Positions 34,574 to 42,663 of a stretch of 64,000 nucleotides of DNA are shown piece after piece. Within the stretch, counting starts at the first letter, position 1, and every line of letters begins with the position of its first letter. Origin of the DNA: Amycolatopsis oliviviridis (GTDB lineage: Bacteria > Actinomycetota > Actinomycetes > Mycobacteriales > Pseudonocardiaceae); contig NZ_BNAY01000008.1 of assembly GCF_014654365.1 (NCBI RefSeq), positions 310,001 through 374,000 on the forward strand, in the 5' to 3' direction. The notes below the pieces were generated by a model. That model saw only the letters and a program-made list of their open reading frames with translations, did no database searches and was not told the origin of the DNA. A program made the translations under genes and the position numbers.

Positions 34574-35803
34574 TCACGCGGAAACAGCGGACTTGGCCCG
34601 GCTGGCCGCGTCGAGCAGCAGCTCCGCCGCCACCGTCGTCCCGTCGACGCGGATCTCCTCCGCCACGGCCGTCGCCCGGACGCGGATCTCCGGGGTCAGT
34701 GCCGTGGTGAGCGCGGCCGACAGGGAGTCGAAAGTCGGGACAGGACCGTCGTGCGCCACCCCGACACCGAGTTCGGCCACCCGGCTCGCGTAGTACGGCT
34801 GGTCCGCCATCTGGGGCAGCAGGATCTGGGGCACGCCCGCCCGCGTGGCCACATGCGTCGTGCCCGCGCCGCCGTGGTGGATGACGGCGGCGACGCGGCG
34901 GAACAGCAGCTGGTGGTTCACTTCGCCGGTCTCGAAACAGTCGTCCCGGTCGTCGGGCAGGACCAGATCGGCCCAGCCGCGGGAAAGGATCGCCCGGCGG
35001 CCCTGGGCCCGGATCGCCTCGATGGCCACCCGGACGGCGTCGGCGGGGGCGCGCAGGCTGCCGAATCCCAGGTACACAGGCGGTGTCCCCGCGTCCAGGA
35101 AAGCCTGCAGCTCCGCGGAAAGCGGCCGTTCGTCGGGCAGGATCCACGCACCGGTCTGCACGGCGTCGAGATCCGTCGGCTGCAACGGGGCCAGTACCGC
35201 GTCGGCCGCCATCCAGGGGTGATCGGTGTAGCCGAAGCCGAAGATGTCCTCCACCGGCGGCAGGCCGATCGCTTCCCGTTGGCTGTTGAGCGGGCCGCCG
35301 TACCGCCGGAAGGCGCTCTGGTTGTTCCGCTCCCACAGTTCGCGGATGTCGGTCCCGGCCGGGGCGGGCGGTTCACCGAGCGGGGGCGGCGGCGGATAGT
35401 GCGGCGACGGCACGAAACTCGGGCAGTGAAAGGCGTAGAAGTAGGGAATGGCCAGCTTTTCGGCCACCGACCGGACGCCGATCGCGGCGGCCAGGAGCCC
35501 GGACGTCACCACCGCGGAACAGCCCTCGGCCGCCTCCGGGATCCGCTCGAACTGCGTGGCGATCGTCTCGGTCATGAACCGCTGCATGTCCTCGCGAGTC
35601 GGCGGCGCCGCGTTCTTGACCGGTTCGCGCGCGGAGGCTCCGACGGGCACATGCGGCACACCGACCTCGGCCAGCCGGTCCGCGCAGTCCGGCGGTGCGG
35701 CCAGCCTCGCCTCCGCGCCGAGCTCCCGTAGCCGGACAGCCAGCGCCACCAGCGGTTCGACGTCGCCGCGGCTTCCGCACGTCGCCAGCAACACCCGCGT
35801 CAC
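34574..35803 (-). CDS. gtfB: Glycosyltransferase GtfB-like (glucose onto Hpg4)
   Basis: 409 aa, GT-B/GT1. I start it at a GTG (MTRVLLATCGSRGD) because GGGGGAAAC sits just upstream and the N-terminus then aligns with GtfA and GtfC; an ATG five codons earlier overlaps the gtfA stop. It has an intact HHGGAGTTHVATRAG donor loop. The proline-rich loop YPPPPPLGEPP in the acceptor domain and QWERNNQSA-like text (LWERNNQSAF) are shared with GtfB of chloroeremomycin, which transfers glucose to the phenol of residue 4. Confidence 0.92.
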   Translation of the reverse strand: MTRVLLATCGSRGDVEPLVALAVRLRELGAEARLAAPPDCADRLAEVGVPHVPVGASAREPVKNAAPPTREDMQRFMTETIATQFERIPEAAEGCSAVVTSGLLAAAIGVRSVAEKLAIPYFYAFHCPSFVPSPHYPPPPPLGEPPAPAGTDIRELWERNNQSAFRRYGGPLNSQREAIGLPPVEDIFGFGYTDHPWMAADAVLAPLQPTDLDAVQTGAWILPDERPLSAELQAFLDAGTPPVYLGFGSLRAPADAVRVAIEAIRAQGRRAILSRGWADLVLPDDRDDCFETGEVNHQLLFRRVAAVIHHGGAGTTHVATRAGVPQILLPQMADQPYYASRVAELGVGVAHDGPVPTFDSLSAALTTALTPEIRVRATAVAEEIRVDGTTVAAELLLDAASRAKSAVSA

Positions 35804-35814
35804 GTTTCCCCCGT

Positions 35815-37005
35815 TCATGCCGGAACGGCCGGCTTCTCGGCACCGGCCGCGTCGAACAGCAGTTCCGCGGCCACCGTCGTCCCGTCGACGCGGATCTCCT
35901 CCGCCACGGCCGCCGCCCGCGCCCGGGTTTCCGGGGCCAGTGCCGTGGTGAGCGCGGCCGCGAGGGCATCGGCGTCCGGGACCGGACCGTCGAGCGCCAC
36001 CCCGATCCCCAGCTCGGCCACCCGGTCGGCGTGATACGCCTGCTCCACCACGTTGTCCACCACGCGGCGCACCACGACATGGGGGATGCCCGCCCGCATG
36101 GCGAGATAGGTCGTGCCCGCGCTGTCGTGGTGAATGGCGGCGGTCACCCGGCCGAACAGGTCCTGGAGGTTCACTTCACCGACGGCGAAGCAGTCGTCCC
36201 CGTCGTCGGGCAGGGCCAGCTCGGCCCAGCCACGGGAAAGGACCACCCGGTGCCCCTGCGAGCGGACCACGTCGATGGCGACCTTCGCGGCGCCCGCGGT
36301 CCGGGCTCCGGACGAACTGCCGAAACCGACGTACACCGGCGGTGGCCCGGCGGCCAGGAACGCCTCCAGCTCCGCCGGGAGCGGCCGTTCGTCGGGCAGC
36401 ATCCACACCCCGGTCTGCACGGTGCCGGTGTCCGCCGCCGGCCGCGGGGCCAGGATCTGGTCCGACGCCAGCCAGGGCCGCTCGGTGTAGCCGTAGTCGA
36501 AGAGCTCCTTCACCGGCGGCAGGCCGAGCTCGGCCCGCTTTTCGCCGACCGTGTCACCGAAAAGCCCGTAGGAGCCCTCGTTGTACATGTCCAGCTCCGC
36601 CCGGCTGTGCACCGACGGGAGATGGTCCGGGGACAGCACGACGTAGCGATACGGGACGCCCAGCTTCTCGGCCACCGACCGGGCGGCGACCGCGGCGGGC
36701 AGCAGACCGGTCGTCACCACCGCGGTACAGCCTTCGGCGGCCGCCTGGACCTTGTCGAACCACTCGGTGACGACCTCGGTCACGATCTCGGGATCCCCCG
36801 GCGCCGGTTCGCCCGGCCCGCGTGCCCCCGCGCGCACCGCCGGGCCGACCGCCACCATCGGCACCCCGACCTCGGCGCACCGCTCCGCGTAGTCCGGCGG
36901 CAGGCACATCCGCACCTGGACGCCGAGTTCCCGCAACCGCACGGCCAGCGCCACCAGCGGTTCGGTGTCCCCGCGCGATCCGCACCCCGTGATCAACACC
37001 CGCAT
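35815..37005 (-). CDS. gtfA: Glycosyltransferase GtfA-like (vancosamine-type sugar onto Bht6)
   Basis: 396 aa, GT-B/GT1, starting MRVLITGCGSRGDTEP with AAGGGATG upstream. The donor loop is HHDSAGTTYLAMRAGIPH, followed by VVRRVVDNVVEQAYHADRV, both typical of GtfA/BgtfA. GtfA attaches the 3-amino sugar to the beta-hydroxyl of residue 6. It is the first of three tandem glycosyltransferase genes, 46 bp after the halogenase. Confidence 0.93.
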   Translation of the reverse strand: MRVLITGCGSRGDTEPLVALAVRLRELGVQVRMCLPPDYAERCAEVGVPMVAVGPAVRAGARGPGEPAPGDPEIVTEVVTEWFDKVQAAAEGCTAVVTTGLLPAAVAARSVAEKLGVPYRYVVLSPDHLPSVHSRAELDMYNEGSYGLFGDTVGEKRAELGLPPVKELFDYGYTERPWLASDQILAPRPAADTGTVQTGVWMLPDERPLPAELEAFLAAGPPPVYVGFGSSSGARTAGAAKVAIDVVRSQGHRVVLSRGWAELALPDDGDDCFAVGEVNLQDLFGRVTAAIHHDSAGTTYLAMRAGIPHVVVRRVVDNVVEQAYHADRVAELGIGVALDGPVPDADALAAALTTALAPETRARAAAVAEEIRVDGTTVAAELLFDAAGAEKPAVPA

Positions 37006-37051
37006 TTCGCATCCCTTGTTTCGTAGGTCCCCGGGCCCGTCGCGCTCAGGT

Positions 37052-38527
37052 TCAGGCGGGGTGGTGCGGCAGCCACTTCATGCCGTCGGGCGAGGTCACC
37101 AGGCCGCCGGGGAACAGCGGCAGCTCGGGTTCGGCGTCGTCGCCGAGCAGTGCCTTCATCTGCACCTGGCCCGCTTCCTGCATCGCCTGCTTGACCACGG
37201 TCGACTTGAACATCGGCACCATGTCGTCGCCGTCGCCCGCCGCCATCTTGTCGACGGCGGCGGCGAATTCGGCGCTGTTCGCGGCGATCCGGTCGGCGGC
37301 GGTCAGCGCGGTCTCCCCGGACGACACCCCGCCGATCAGCTCGACGAACGACTCGATGTCGGTGCTCTGGTTCTGCGTGACCTTCTTGGCCTGCCAGAAA
37401 TACGATTCCTCGTTCACGTTCATCTGATAGAAGGACACGAGGAATTCGTAGAAGACGCCGTACTCGCGGCGGTAGCGCGACTCGAACTCGTTCAGCGCGG
37501 TCTTCTCGTCCAGATCGCCCGCGAGGACGCTGTTGATCGACCGGGCCGCGAGCAGCGCGCTGTAGGTCGCCAGGTGGACGCCGGAGGAGAACACCGGGTC
37601 CACGAAGCAGGCGGCGTCGCCGACCAGGACCATCCCCGGCCGCCAGTAGGACTCCTGCTGGTACGAGTAGTCCTTGCGGACACGCAATTCGCCGTACCTG
37701 CCGGTGGTCACCCTGGTCGCGTCCGAGAGGTACTCCGAGATCAGCGGGCACTCGGCGATCAGCGCGTTGAGGGCCTTCTCGCGGTCACCCTGGATCTTGT
37801 CGGCGTCCTCCCGGCGCACCACCGCGCCGACGCTGGTCAGCGTGTCGCTCAGCGGGATGTACCAGAACCAGCCGTTGTCGAAGGCGACACTCAGGATGTT
37901 CCCCGAGACCGGCGCGGGCAGCCGCTTGCCACCCTCGAAATAGCCGAACAGCGCGAGGCTGCGGAAGAACTCCGAGTAGTTCCGCGAACCGCCGACCTTG
38001 GTGTAGAGCCTGCTCTTGTTTCCCGACGCGTCGATCACGAACCGCGCCGACACCTCGCGTTCGTTGCCGTCTGGATCGGTGTACCGCGCGCCGACGACCC
38101 GCTCGCCGTCTTCCACGACGTCGTTGACCGAGCAGCCTTCTCGCACGACGACGCCCTTGCTCCTGGCGTTCTTCAGCAGGATGTCGTCGAACACCGCCCG
38201 TTCGACCTGATAGGCGTGCGACGTCGAACCGGCCATCTTGGCGGAGATTCCGAAGTGGAACGTCCACGGCTCCGGGCGGGCGCCCCAGCGGAACGTGCCG
38301 CCCCGCTTGATCGGGAACCCGGCGGCGGCCAGTTCGTCGGAGACGCCGAGCATCCGGCACACGCCATGCACCGTGGCGGGAAGCAGCGACTCCCCGATCT
38401 GATACCGCGGGAAAACCTCTTTCTCCAGCAACAGGACCCGGTGACCCTGCATCGCCACCAGGGTGGCGACGGTCGAACCGCCCGGCCCGCCACCGGCCAC
38501 CACCACATCGAAGTCTTCGACCGCCAT
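37052..38527 (-). CDS. bhaA: FADH2-dependent halogenase
   Basis: 491 aa. FAD-binding GGGPGG at residues 12-17 and the flavin-halogenase signature WFWYIP at residues 220-225, with GDAACFVDPVFSSGVHLA later. The C-terminal helical region matches the glycopeptide halogenase BhaA. It chlorinates the beta-hydroxytyrosine rings, and related enzymes act on carrier-bound substrate. A flavin reductase is not encoded nearby. AGAGGAA lies upstream of the ATG; 61 bp separate it from oxyC. Confidence 0.95.
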   Translation of the reverse strand: MAVEDFDVVVAGGGPGGSTVATLVAMQGHRVLLLEKEVFPRYQIGESLLPATVHGVCRMLGVSDELAAAGFPIKRGGTFRWGARPEPWTFHFGISAKMAGSTSHAYQVERAVFDDILLKNARSKGVVVREGCSVNDVVEDGERVVGARYTDPDGNEREVSARFVIDASGNKSRLYTKVGGSRNYSEFFRSLALFGYFEGGKRLPAPVSGNILSVAFDNGWFWYIPLSDTLTSVGAVVRREDADKIQGDREKALNALIAECPLISEYLSDATRVTTGRYGELRVRKDYSYQQESYWRPGMVLVGDAACFVDPVFSSGVHLATYSALLAARSINSVLAGDLDEKTALNEFESRYRREYGVFYEFLVSFYQMNVNEESYFWQAKKVTQNQSTDIESFVELIGGVSSGETALTAADRIAANSAEFAAAVDKMAAGDGDDMVPMFKSTVVKQAMQEAGQVQMKALLGDDAEPELPLFPGGLVTSPDGMKWLPHHPA

Positions 38528-38588
38528 GTCCCACCATTCCTCTGTCGAGTGTTGAATTGCCGGCGCCGGTTTTCCGATCCGGATCGCG

Positions 38589-39809
38589 CTACCAGGCGAC
38601 TGGAACCCGATCAGGGCAGTCGACGAACGCGCTTCGGTACTTCACTTCCGCGATGGGGGCCGCCAGCCGCAGCCCGGGGAACCGCCGCCACAGGGTCTGA
38701 TACGCCATCCGCAGCATCGAGCGGGCCAGCGCCGCGCCCACGCAGTAATGGATCCCGTGCCCGAAACCGACGTCCGACACCGCGGCGCGATTCGCGTCGA
38801 GCACGCCGGGATCCGGGGTCAGTGCTTCGTCCCGGTTGGCCATGAGGACCGAGCACAGGACGTAATCCCCCGCTTTGATCAGCTGCCCGTCGATCACCAC
38901 GTCCTTGATCGCGAGCCGCGGATTCGGCGCCTGCACGGGGGACAGATACCGCACCAGTTCGTTGACGACACGATCGGCCTTTTCCGGGCTTTCGAAGAGC
39001 AACGGGATCTGGCCGGGATTCTCCAGCAGGGCGAGCACGCCGAAACCGATCATCCCCGCGACGGTCTCGACGCCGCCGAGGATCAGGGCCGTGCACAGGC
39101 CCTTCAATTCCTCGTCCGTGACGTTGTCGCCGTGCTCCCGCACGATCATGCCGAGGAAACCGTCGTCGGGATCGGCGCGCTGCCGGACGATGAGATTGTT
39201 CAGATAGCGGTTGAAGGCAGCGCTGTCGGCCGCCCGCGCCTTGAGCCCGCGGCTCAGATCCGTGTTCCGCCTGAGCCTGCGGACGAATTCACGCTGATCG
39301 TCGCGGGGAATGCCGAGCAATTCGCACAGGGCGTGCGCGCCGACCGGGTCGGCGAACAGCGCCTGGAGATCCGCGGGCGATCCCTCGGCCTCCAGCAGAT
39401 CGAGGCGATCGTCGATGAGACCTTGGATCGCGGGTTCCATCCGGCGGATCCGCCGGACCGTGAATTCCGGCGTGAGCATCTTCCGCAGCCGGGTGTGCTC
39501 GGGCGGATCATAGGTCGAGATCTGCCCGACGAACTGGGCCTCCACATGCGCCGCCGATTTCGCCTGGGTGAATTGCGGCCGCGTCGTGAAATTCTCGTGA
39601 TCGCCCAGGATCTTGCGGACGACGTCGTAACCTTGGGCCTGCCAGACGAAATCCCTGCCCAGCTGGGCGGACGATTCCCCGGCTATCCGGACCAGCGGCC
39701 CGTGCGCCCTCAGCTCGAAATTGTCCTCGTGCGGATCGCAGTCGTTCCTCAGCTGAAAGTTCGCCGGCTCCCGCAGGAGTGGCGCGACCTGATCGATACC
39801 GTGCCCCAT
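38589..39809 (-). CDS. oxyC: OxyC, P450 forming the biaryl AB ring
   Basis: 406 aa from ATG (MGHGIDQVAPLLREP) with AAGGAG upstream; the open frame continues 32 codons further but without support. It has the I-helix ALILGGVETVAGMIG and the heme loop FGHGIHYCVGAALA. GIPRDDQ contains the PRDD element used by Oxy enzymes to bind the X domain. OxyC makes the C-C bond between residues 5 and 7, the last cross-link. Confidence 0.95.
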   Translation of the reverse strand: MGHGIDQVAPLLREPANFQLRNDCDPHEDNFELRAHGPLVRIAGESSAQLGRDFVWQAQGYDVVRKILGDHENFTTRPQFTQAKSAAHVEAQFVGQISTYDPPEHTRLRKMLTPEFTVRRIRRMEPAIQGLIDDRLDLLEAEGSPADLQALFADPVGAHALCELLGIPRDDQREFVRRLRRNTDLSRGLKARAADSAAFNRYLNNLIVRQRADPDDGFLGMIVREHGDNVTDEELKGLCTALILGGVETVAGMIGFGVLALLENPGQIPLLFESPEKADRVVNELVRYLSPVQAPNPRLAIKDVVIDGQLIKAGDYVLCSVLMANRDEALTPDPGVLDANRAAVSDVGFGHGIHYCVGAALARSMLRMAYQTLWRRFPGLRLAAPIAEVKYRSAFVDCPDRVPVAW

Positions 39810-39936
39810 CCGACTGGAAACTCCTTGGTTGACCGGAAAAGTGCCGTTCGGCTTCAGCGGCCCGAACACGCCGACGCCCCAATTCCACCCGCAATCTCCC
39901 GGCACGTCCAGCGACGCGGGTGGACGGACCCGGCGA

Positions 39937-41133
39937 TCACCAGGAGACCATCAGTTCGGTCAAACCGTACGCGGGAGTGGTCAGACGGAATTTGTCCTCC
40001 TGCGCGGGATCCGCGAGCCTCAGCGCGGGAAAACGCTGCCACAGCGTGGTGAAGACCGTGCGCAGTTCGAGGCGGGCGAGCGCGGCGCCCAGGCAATGGT
40101 GGATCCCGTGCCCGAAAGCGATATGCGGCACGGAATCACGGGTGACGTCGAGCCGCTCCGGATCCGGCACCAGAGCGGGGTCGCGGTTCGCTGCCGGGAG
40201 AGAACAGATGACGCTGTCGCCCGTCTTGATCACCTGATCCCCGAAGGTGACGTCCTCCTTGGCGATCCGGGGCGTCGGGCTGTACGGCACGGTCAGGTAC
40301 CGGATCAGTTCGTCGACGGCCCGTTGCGCCTGCTGCTCGTCACCCTGGAACGCCGCGATCTGTTCGGGATGCCGCAGCATCGCCAGCACCCCGAGCCCGA
40401 TCATGCCGGAGATGTTGTCGTCGCCCGCCAGCATCACCTGAACGCAGAAACCGCGCAGTTCCTCGTCCGTGGCGTCGTCGCCGTATTCGGCGACGACCGC
40501 TCCGATCATCCCCTCCCCCGGCTCCTTGCGTTCCCTGGCGATCATCGCCAGCAGGTAGCGGGAGAACTTGTCGCCGAGCGCCGCCCGCCGCTTCTGGCTG
40601 AGCGACGCGTCGAGATGCCCGTGACAGAGCTTCATGAACATGTCCCGGTCGTCCCTCGGCACGCCGACCAGTTCGCACAGCACGGCGCCGGGCACCTTGT
40701 CCGCGACGATCGAGATCAGATCCGCGGGGGATCCCGTCGCCTCCATCTCGTCGAGACGTTCGTTCACGATCTGCTCGATGTAGGGCCGCATCCGCTGCAT
40801 CTTCCGCAACGTGAAGCCGGGCATCAGTTTCTGCCGCAGCCGCGTGTGCTCGGGCGGGTCGTAGTCCATCAGGTTGCCGACCAGTTCACGCGGCCGGAAG
40901 ATGCCCTTCCCGCCGATCTCGTCCCGCGGATCCCACCGGCGCCGGGTGCTGAACTGCTTGTGGTCGCCCATCACCTGCCGGACGACGGCGTGCGCGGTGG
41001 CCATCCAATGGGTCTCGGCGTCCGCCCCGGACCCGACGGTGACCCTCGTCAGCGCTCCGGCGCCGAGCAGTTCGTCCGCCGGATCCAGGCCCTGCCTGCG
41101 GATGTGCAGCGGGCGCGAGTCGTCCTCGCTCAA
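39937..41133 (-). CDS. oxyB: OxyB, P450 forming the C-O-D ring
   Basis: 398 aa starting at TTG with AAAGGAG about 8 bp upstream. It has the I-helix VMLAGDDNISGMIG, the heme loop FGHGIHHCLGAALA, and PRDDR at the X-domain contact. OxyB makes the first aryl-ether bridge, between residues 4 and 6, on the carrier-bound peptide. 127 bp separate it from oxyC. Confidence 0.95.
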   Translation of the reverse strand: MSEDDSRPLHIRRQGLDPADELLGAGALTRVTVGSGADAETHWMATAHAVVRQVMGDHKQFSTRRRWDPRDEIGGKGIFRPRELVGNLMDYDPPEHTRLRQKLMPGFTLRKMQRMRPYIEQIVNERLDEMEATGSPADLISIVADKVPGAVLCELVGVPRDDRDMFMKLCHGHLDASLSQKRRAALGDKFSRYLLAMIARERKEPGEGMIGAVVAEYGDDATDEELRGFCVQVMLAGDDNISGMIGLGVLAMLRHPEQIAAFQGDEQQAQRAVDELIRYLTVPYSPTPRIAKEDVTFGDQVIKTGDSVICSLPAANRDPALVPDPERLDVTRDSVPHIAFGHGIHHCLGAALARLELRTVFTTLWQRFPALRLADPAQEDKFRLTTPAYGLTELMVSW

Positions 41134-41172
41134 CGGGAAACTCCTTTGCTCACAAGATTTCGTCCCCCGGCG

Positions 41173-42348
41173 CTACCAGTCGAGCAGCAGGGCTTCCACG
41201 TCGAACGGCGGCGGGCCCAGTTTGATCTCGCGATCCGGTTCGGCCAGCCGGAGCTTGGGAAAGCGGTGCGTCAGCGCCGGGATCGCCGCCCGGAACACCA
41301 TTTCGGCCAGCGGCCTGCCGAGGCAGTGATGGATGCCGTGCCCGAACGTGACATGCGCGGGCTTTTCCCGGGTGATGTCGAACCCGTCCTCGGGATCGGG
41401 AAATTTCCGCCGGTTCGAGGCCAGCAAAGAACAAGTGACCGCGTCGCCCGCCTTGACGAGCTGATCGCCGATGTGGACGTCCTCCCGCGCGATGCGCGGA
41501 GTGGTCTTCTCGTCGCTGGTGAGGTACCGGGCCACCTCGTTCAGCCAATCCGGGACGGTGTCCGGCTTGTCCCGGAGCACCGCGAACTGTTCGGGGTGCT
41601 CGACCATCAGCCACGCGCCCGCCGCGAGGAACCGGGCCACCTGATCGCCGCTCGCGCCCATCACGAACGCGGCCACGCCCAGCAGTTCCGCGTCGGTGAT
41701 GTCGTCGCCGTGTTCGCGCACCACCGCACCGAACATGTCGTCACCGGGTTCGCGCCGCGTCTTGGCCGCGACCTGGCCCATGTACGTCCAGTACTTGTTC
41801 CCCGCCGCCACCCGCCGTTTCCCCGACCGTTCGGCCCGGCTCGCGTGCAGGGCGCGCGACAGGTCCGCCTGATCGTCCCGCGGGATGCCGAGGAAATCGC
41901 AGATCACCGTCGTCGCGATGGGCCACGCGAACCGGGGCACGAAATCCACCGGGCCACCGGTCGCCTCGATGTCGTCCAGGGTGGCCTCGACGATCTTCTC
42001 GATCTTCGGGCGGAAGTCCTGCATGCGCCGGAAAGTGAACGCCGACGCCACCATCCGGCGCAGGCGCGTGTGTTCCGGCGGGTCGTACTGGTTGAGGAAG
42101 CCGGGCCAGATGCGGCCCGCCGCCGTCCCGCCGTAGAGCAGCTTGGCGCTGAACTTGTCCGAGCCGAGAACCTGCCGCGTCTCGTCGTACCCGGTGGCGA
42201 GCCACCCGGTCCGCCCTTCGGGGGAATCCTCGGACTCCATCACGGACATCGGGCCCTCGGCCATCAGGGCGCGCAGCTCCGGTCCCGGATCGAAGCGTTC
42301 TCTCCGGTGGATCTCCGTGCCCCGGAGGGCGTTGTTCTCCTCGAACAC
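41173..42348 (-). CDS. oxyA: OxyA, P450 forming the D-O-E ring
   Basis: 391 aa from a GTG (MFEENNALRGTEIHRRERF) preceded by AAAGGACC; a start 20 codons upstream is open but the family begins here. It has the I-helix FVMGASGDQVARFL, the heme loop FGHGIHHCLGRPLA, and GIPRDDQ. OxyA makes the ether link between residues 2 and 4. It is the first gene after the Bbr-type operator and probably heads the long oxyA-to-bmt transcript. Confidence 0.95.
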   Translation of the reverse strand: MFEENNALRGTEIHRRERFDPGPELRALMAEGPMSVMESEDSPEGRTGWLATGYDETRQVLGSDKFSAKLLYGGTAAGRIWPGFLNQYDPPEHTRLRRMVASAFTFRRMQDFRPKIEKIVEATLDDIEATGGPVDFVPRFAWPIATTVICDFLGIPRDDQADLSRALHASRAERSGKRRVAAGNKYWTYMGQVAAKTRREPGDDMFGAVVREHGDDITDAELLGVAAFVMGASGDQVARFLAAGAWLMVEHPEQFAVLRDKPDTVPDWLNEVARYLTSDEKTTPRIAREDVHIGDQLVKAGDAVTCSLLASNRRKFPDPEDGFDITREKPAHVTFGHGIHHCLGRPLAEMVFRAAIPALTHRFPKLRLAEPDREIKLGPPPFDVEALLLDW

Positions 42349-42394
42349 TGCACAGGGTCCTTTCGGCTCACCCTCGATGAATCCGTGCCAGGCC

Positions 42395-42423
42395 GGTTGG
42401 ACGAGCACCGGGCTCGTCCAACC
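42395..42423. promoter_or_regulatory. Perfect inverted repeat overlapping the oxyA operator
   Basis: 11-bp arms GGTTGGACGAG / CTCGTCCAACC around CACCGGG. It lies between mbtH and oxyA and shares one half-site with the StrR/Bbr-type operator. It could terminate the NRPS/mbtH transcript or add a third regulator half-site. Confidence 0.5.
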
Positions 42424-42444
42424 GTCCGCATTGCGCGGCTGGAC
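42416..42444 (-). promoter_or_regulatory. StrR/Bbr-type operator upstream of oxyA
   Basis: On the coding strand it reads GTCCAG, 17 bp, TTGGAC. This is an exact match to the GTCCAR-N17-TTGGAC consensus reported for Bbr, the StrR-like activator of balhimycin synthesis. It sits 68-96 bp upstream of the oxyA start, as in balhimycin, where the oxyA promoter is a Bbr target. The regulator gene itself is not in the window. Confidence 0.8.
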
Positions 42445-42453
42445 ACCTGAAGG

Positions 42454-42663
42454 TCAGGCGCCGGCTTCCTGCACGAGGCTCTTGGGCCGGAGGTCCGTCC
42501 AGTGCTCCTCGACGTAGGCGAGGCACTCCTTGCGGCTGGTCTCGCCGTGCACCCGGGTCCAGCCCGCGGGCACCTCCGCGAAGGCAGGCCAGAGGGAGTG
42601 CTGACCCTCGTCGTTGACCAGCACGTAAAAGGAACCGTCTTCGTTGTCGAAGGGGTTGCTCAT
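42454..42663 (-). CDS. mbtH: MbtH-like NRPS chaperone
   Basis: 69 aa: MSNPFDNEDGSFYVLVNDEG, with the conserved tryptophans in HSLWPAFAEVPAGW and W-T-D-L-R-P (EEHWTDLRPKS). MbtH proteins bind adenylation domains and support their folding and activity. The ATG overlaps the bpsC stop (ATGA), so it is made together with the NRPS. Confidence 0.96.
   Translation of the reverse strand: MSNPFDNEDGSFYVLVNDEGQHSLWPAFAEVPAGWTRVHGETSRKECLAYVEEHWTDLRPKSLVQEAGA

Noticed and set aside
33309..37005. Assignment of the cluster to vancomycin itself
   Set aside because: Vancomycin producers have two glycosyltransferase genes in the cluster; three are present here, as in balhimycin and chloroeremomycin.
25049..42348. 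Teicoplanin-type (type IV) cluster
   Set aside because: Only OxyA, B, C and D are found, with no OxyE, acyltransferase or Dpg3 module (module 3 reads Asn).
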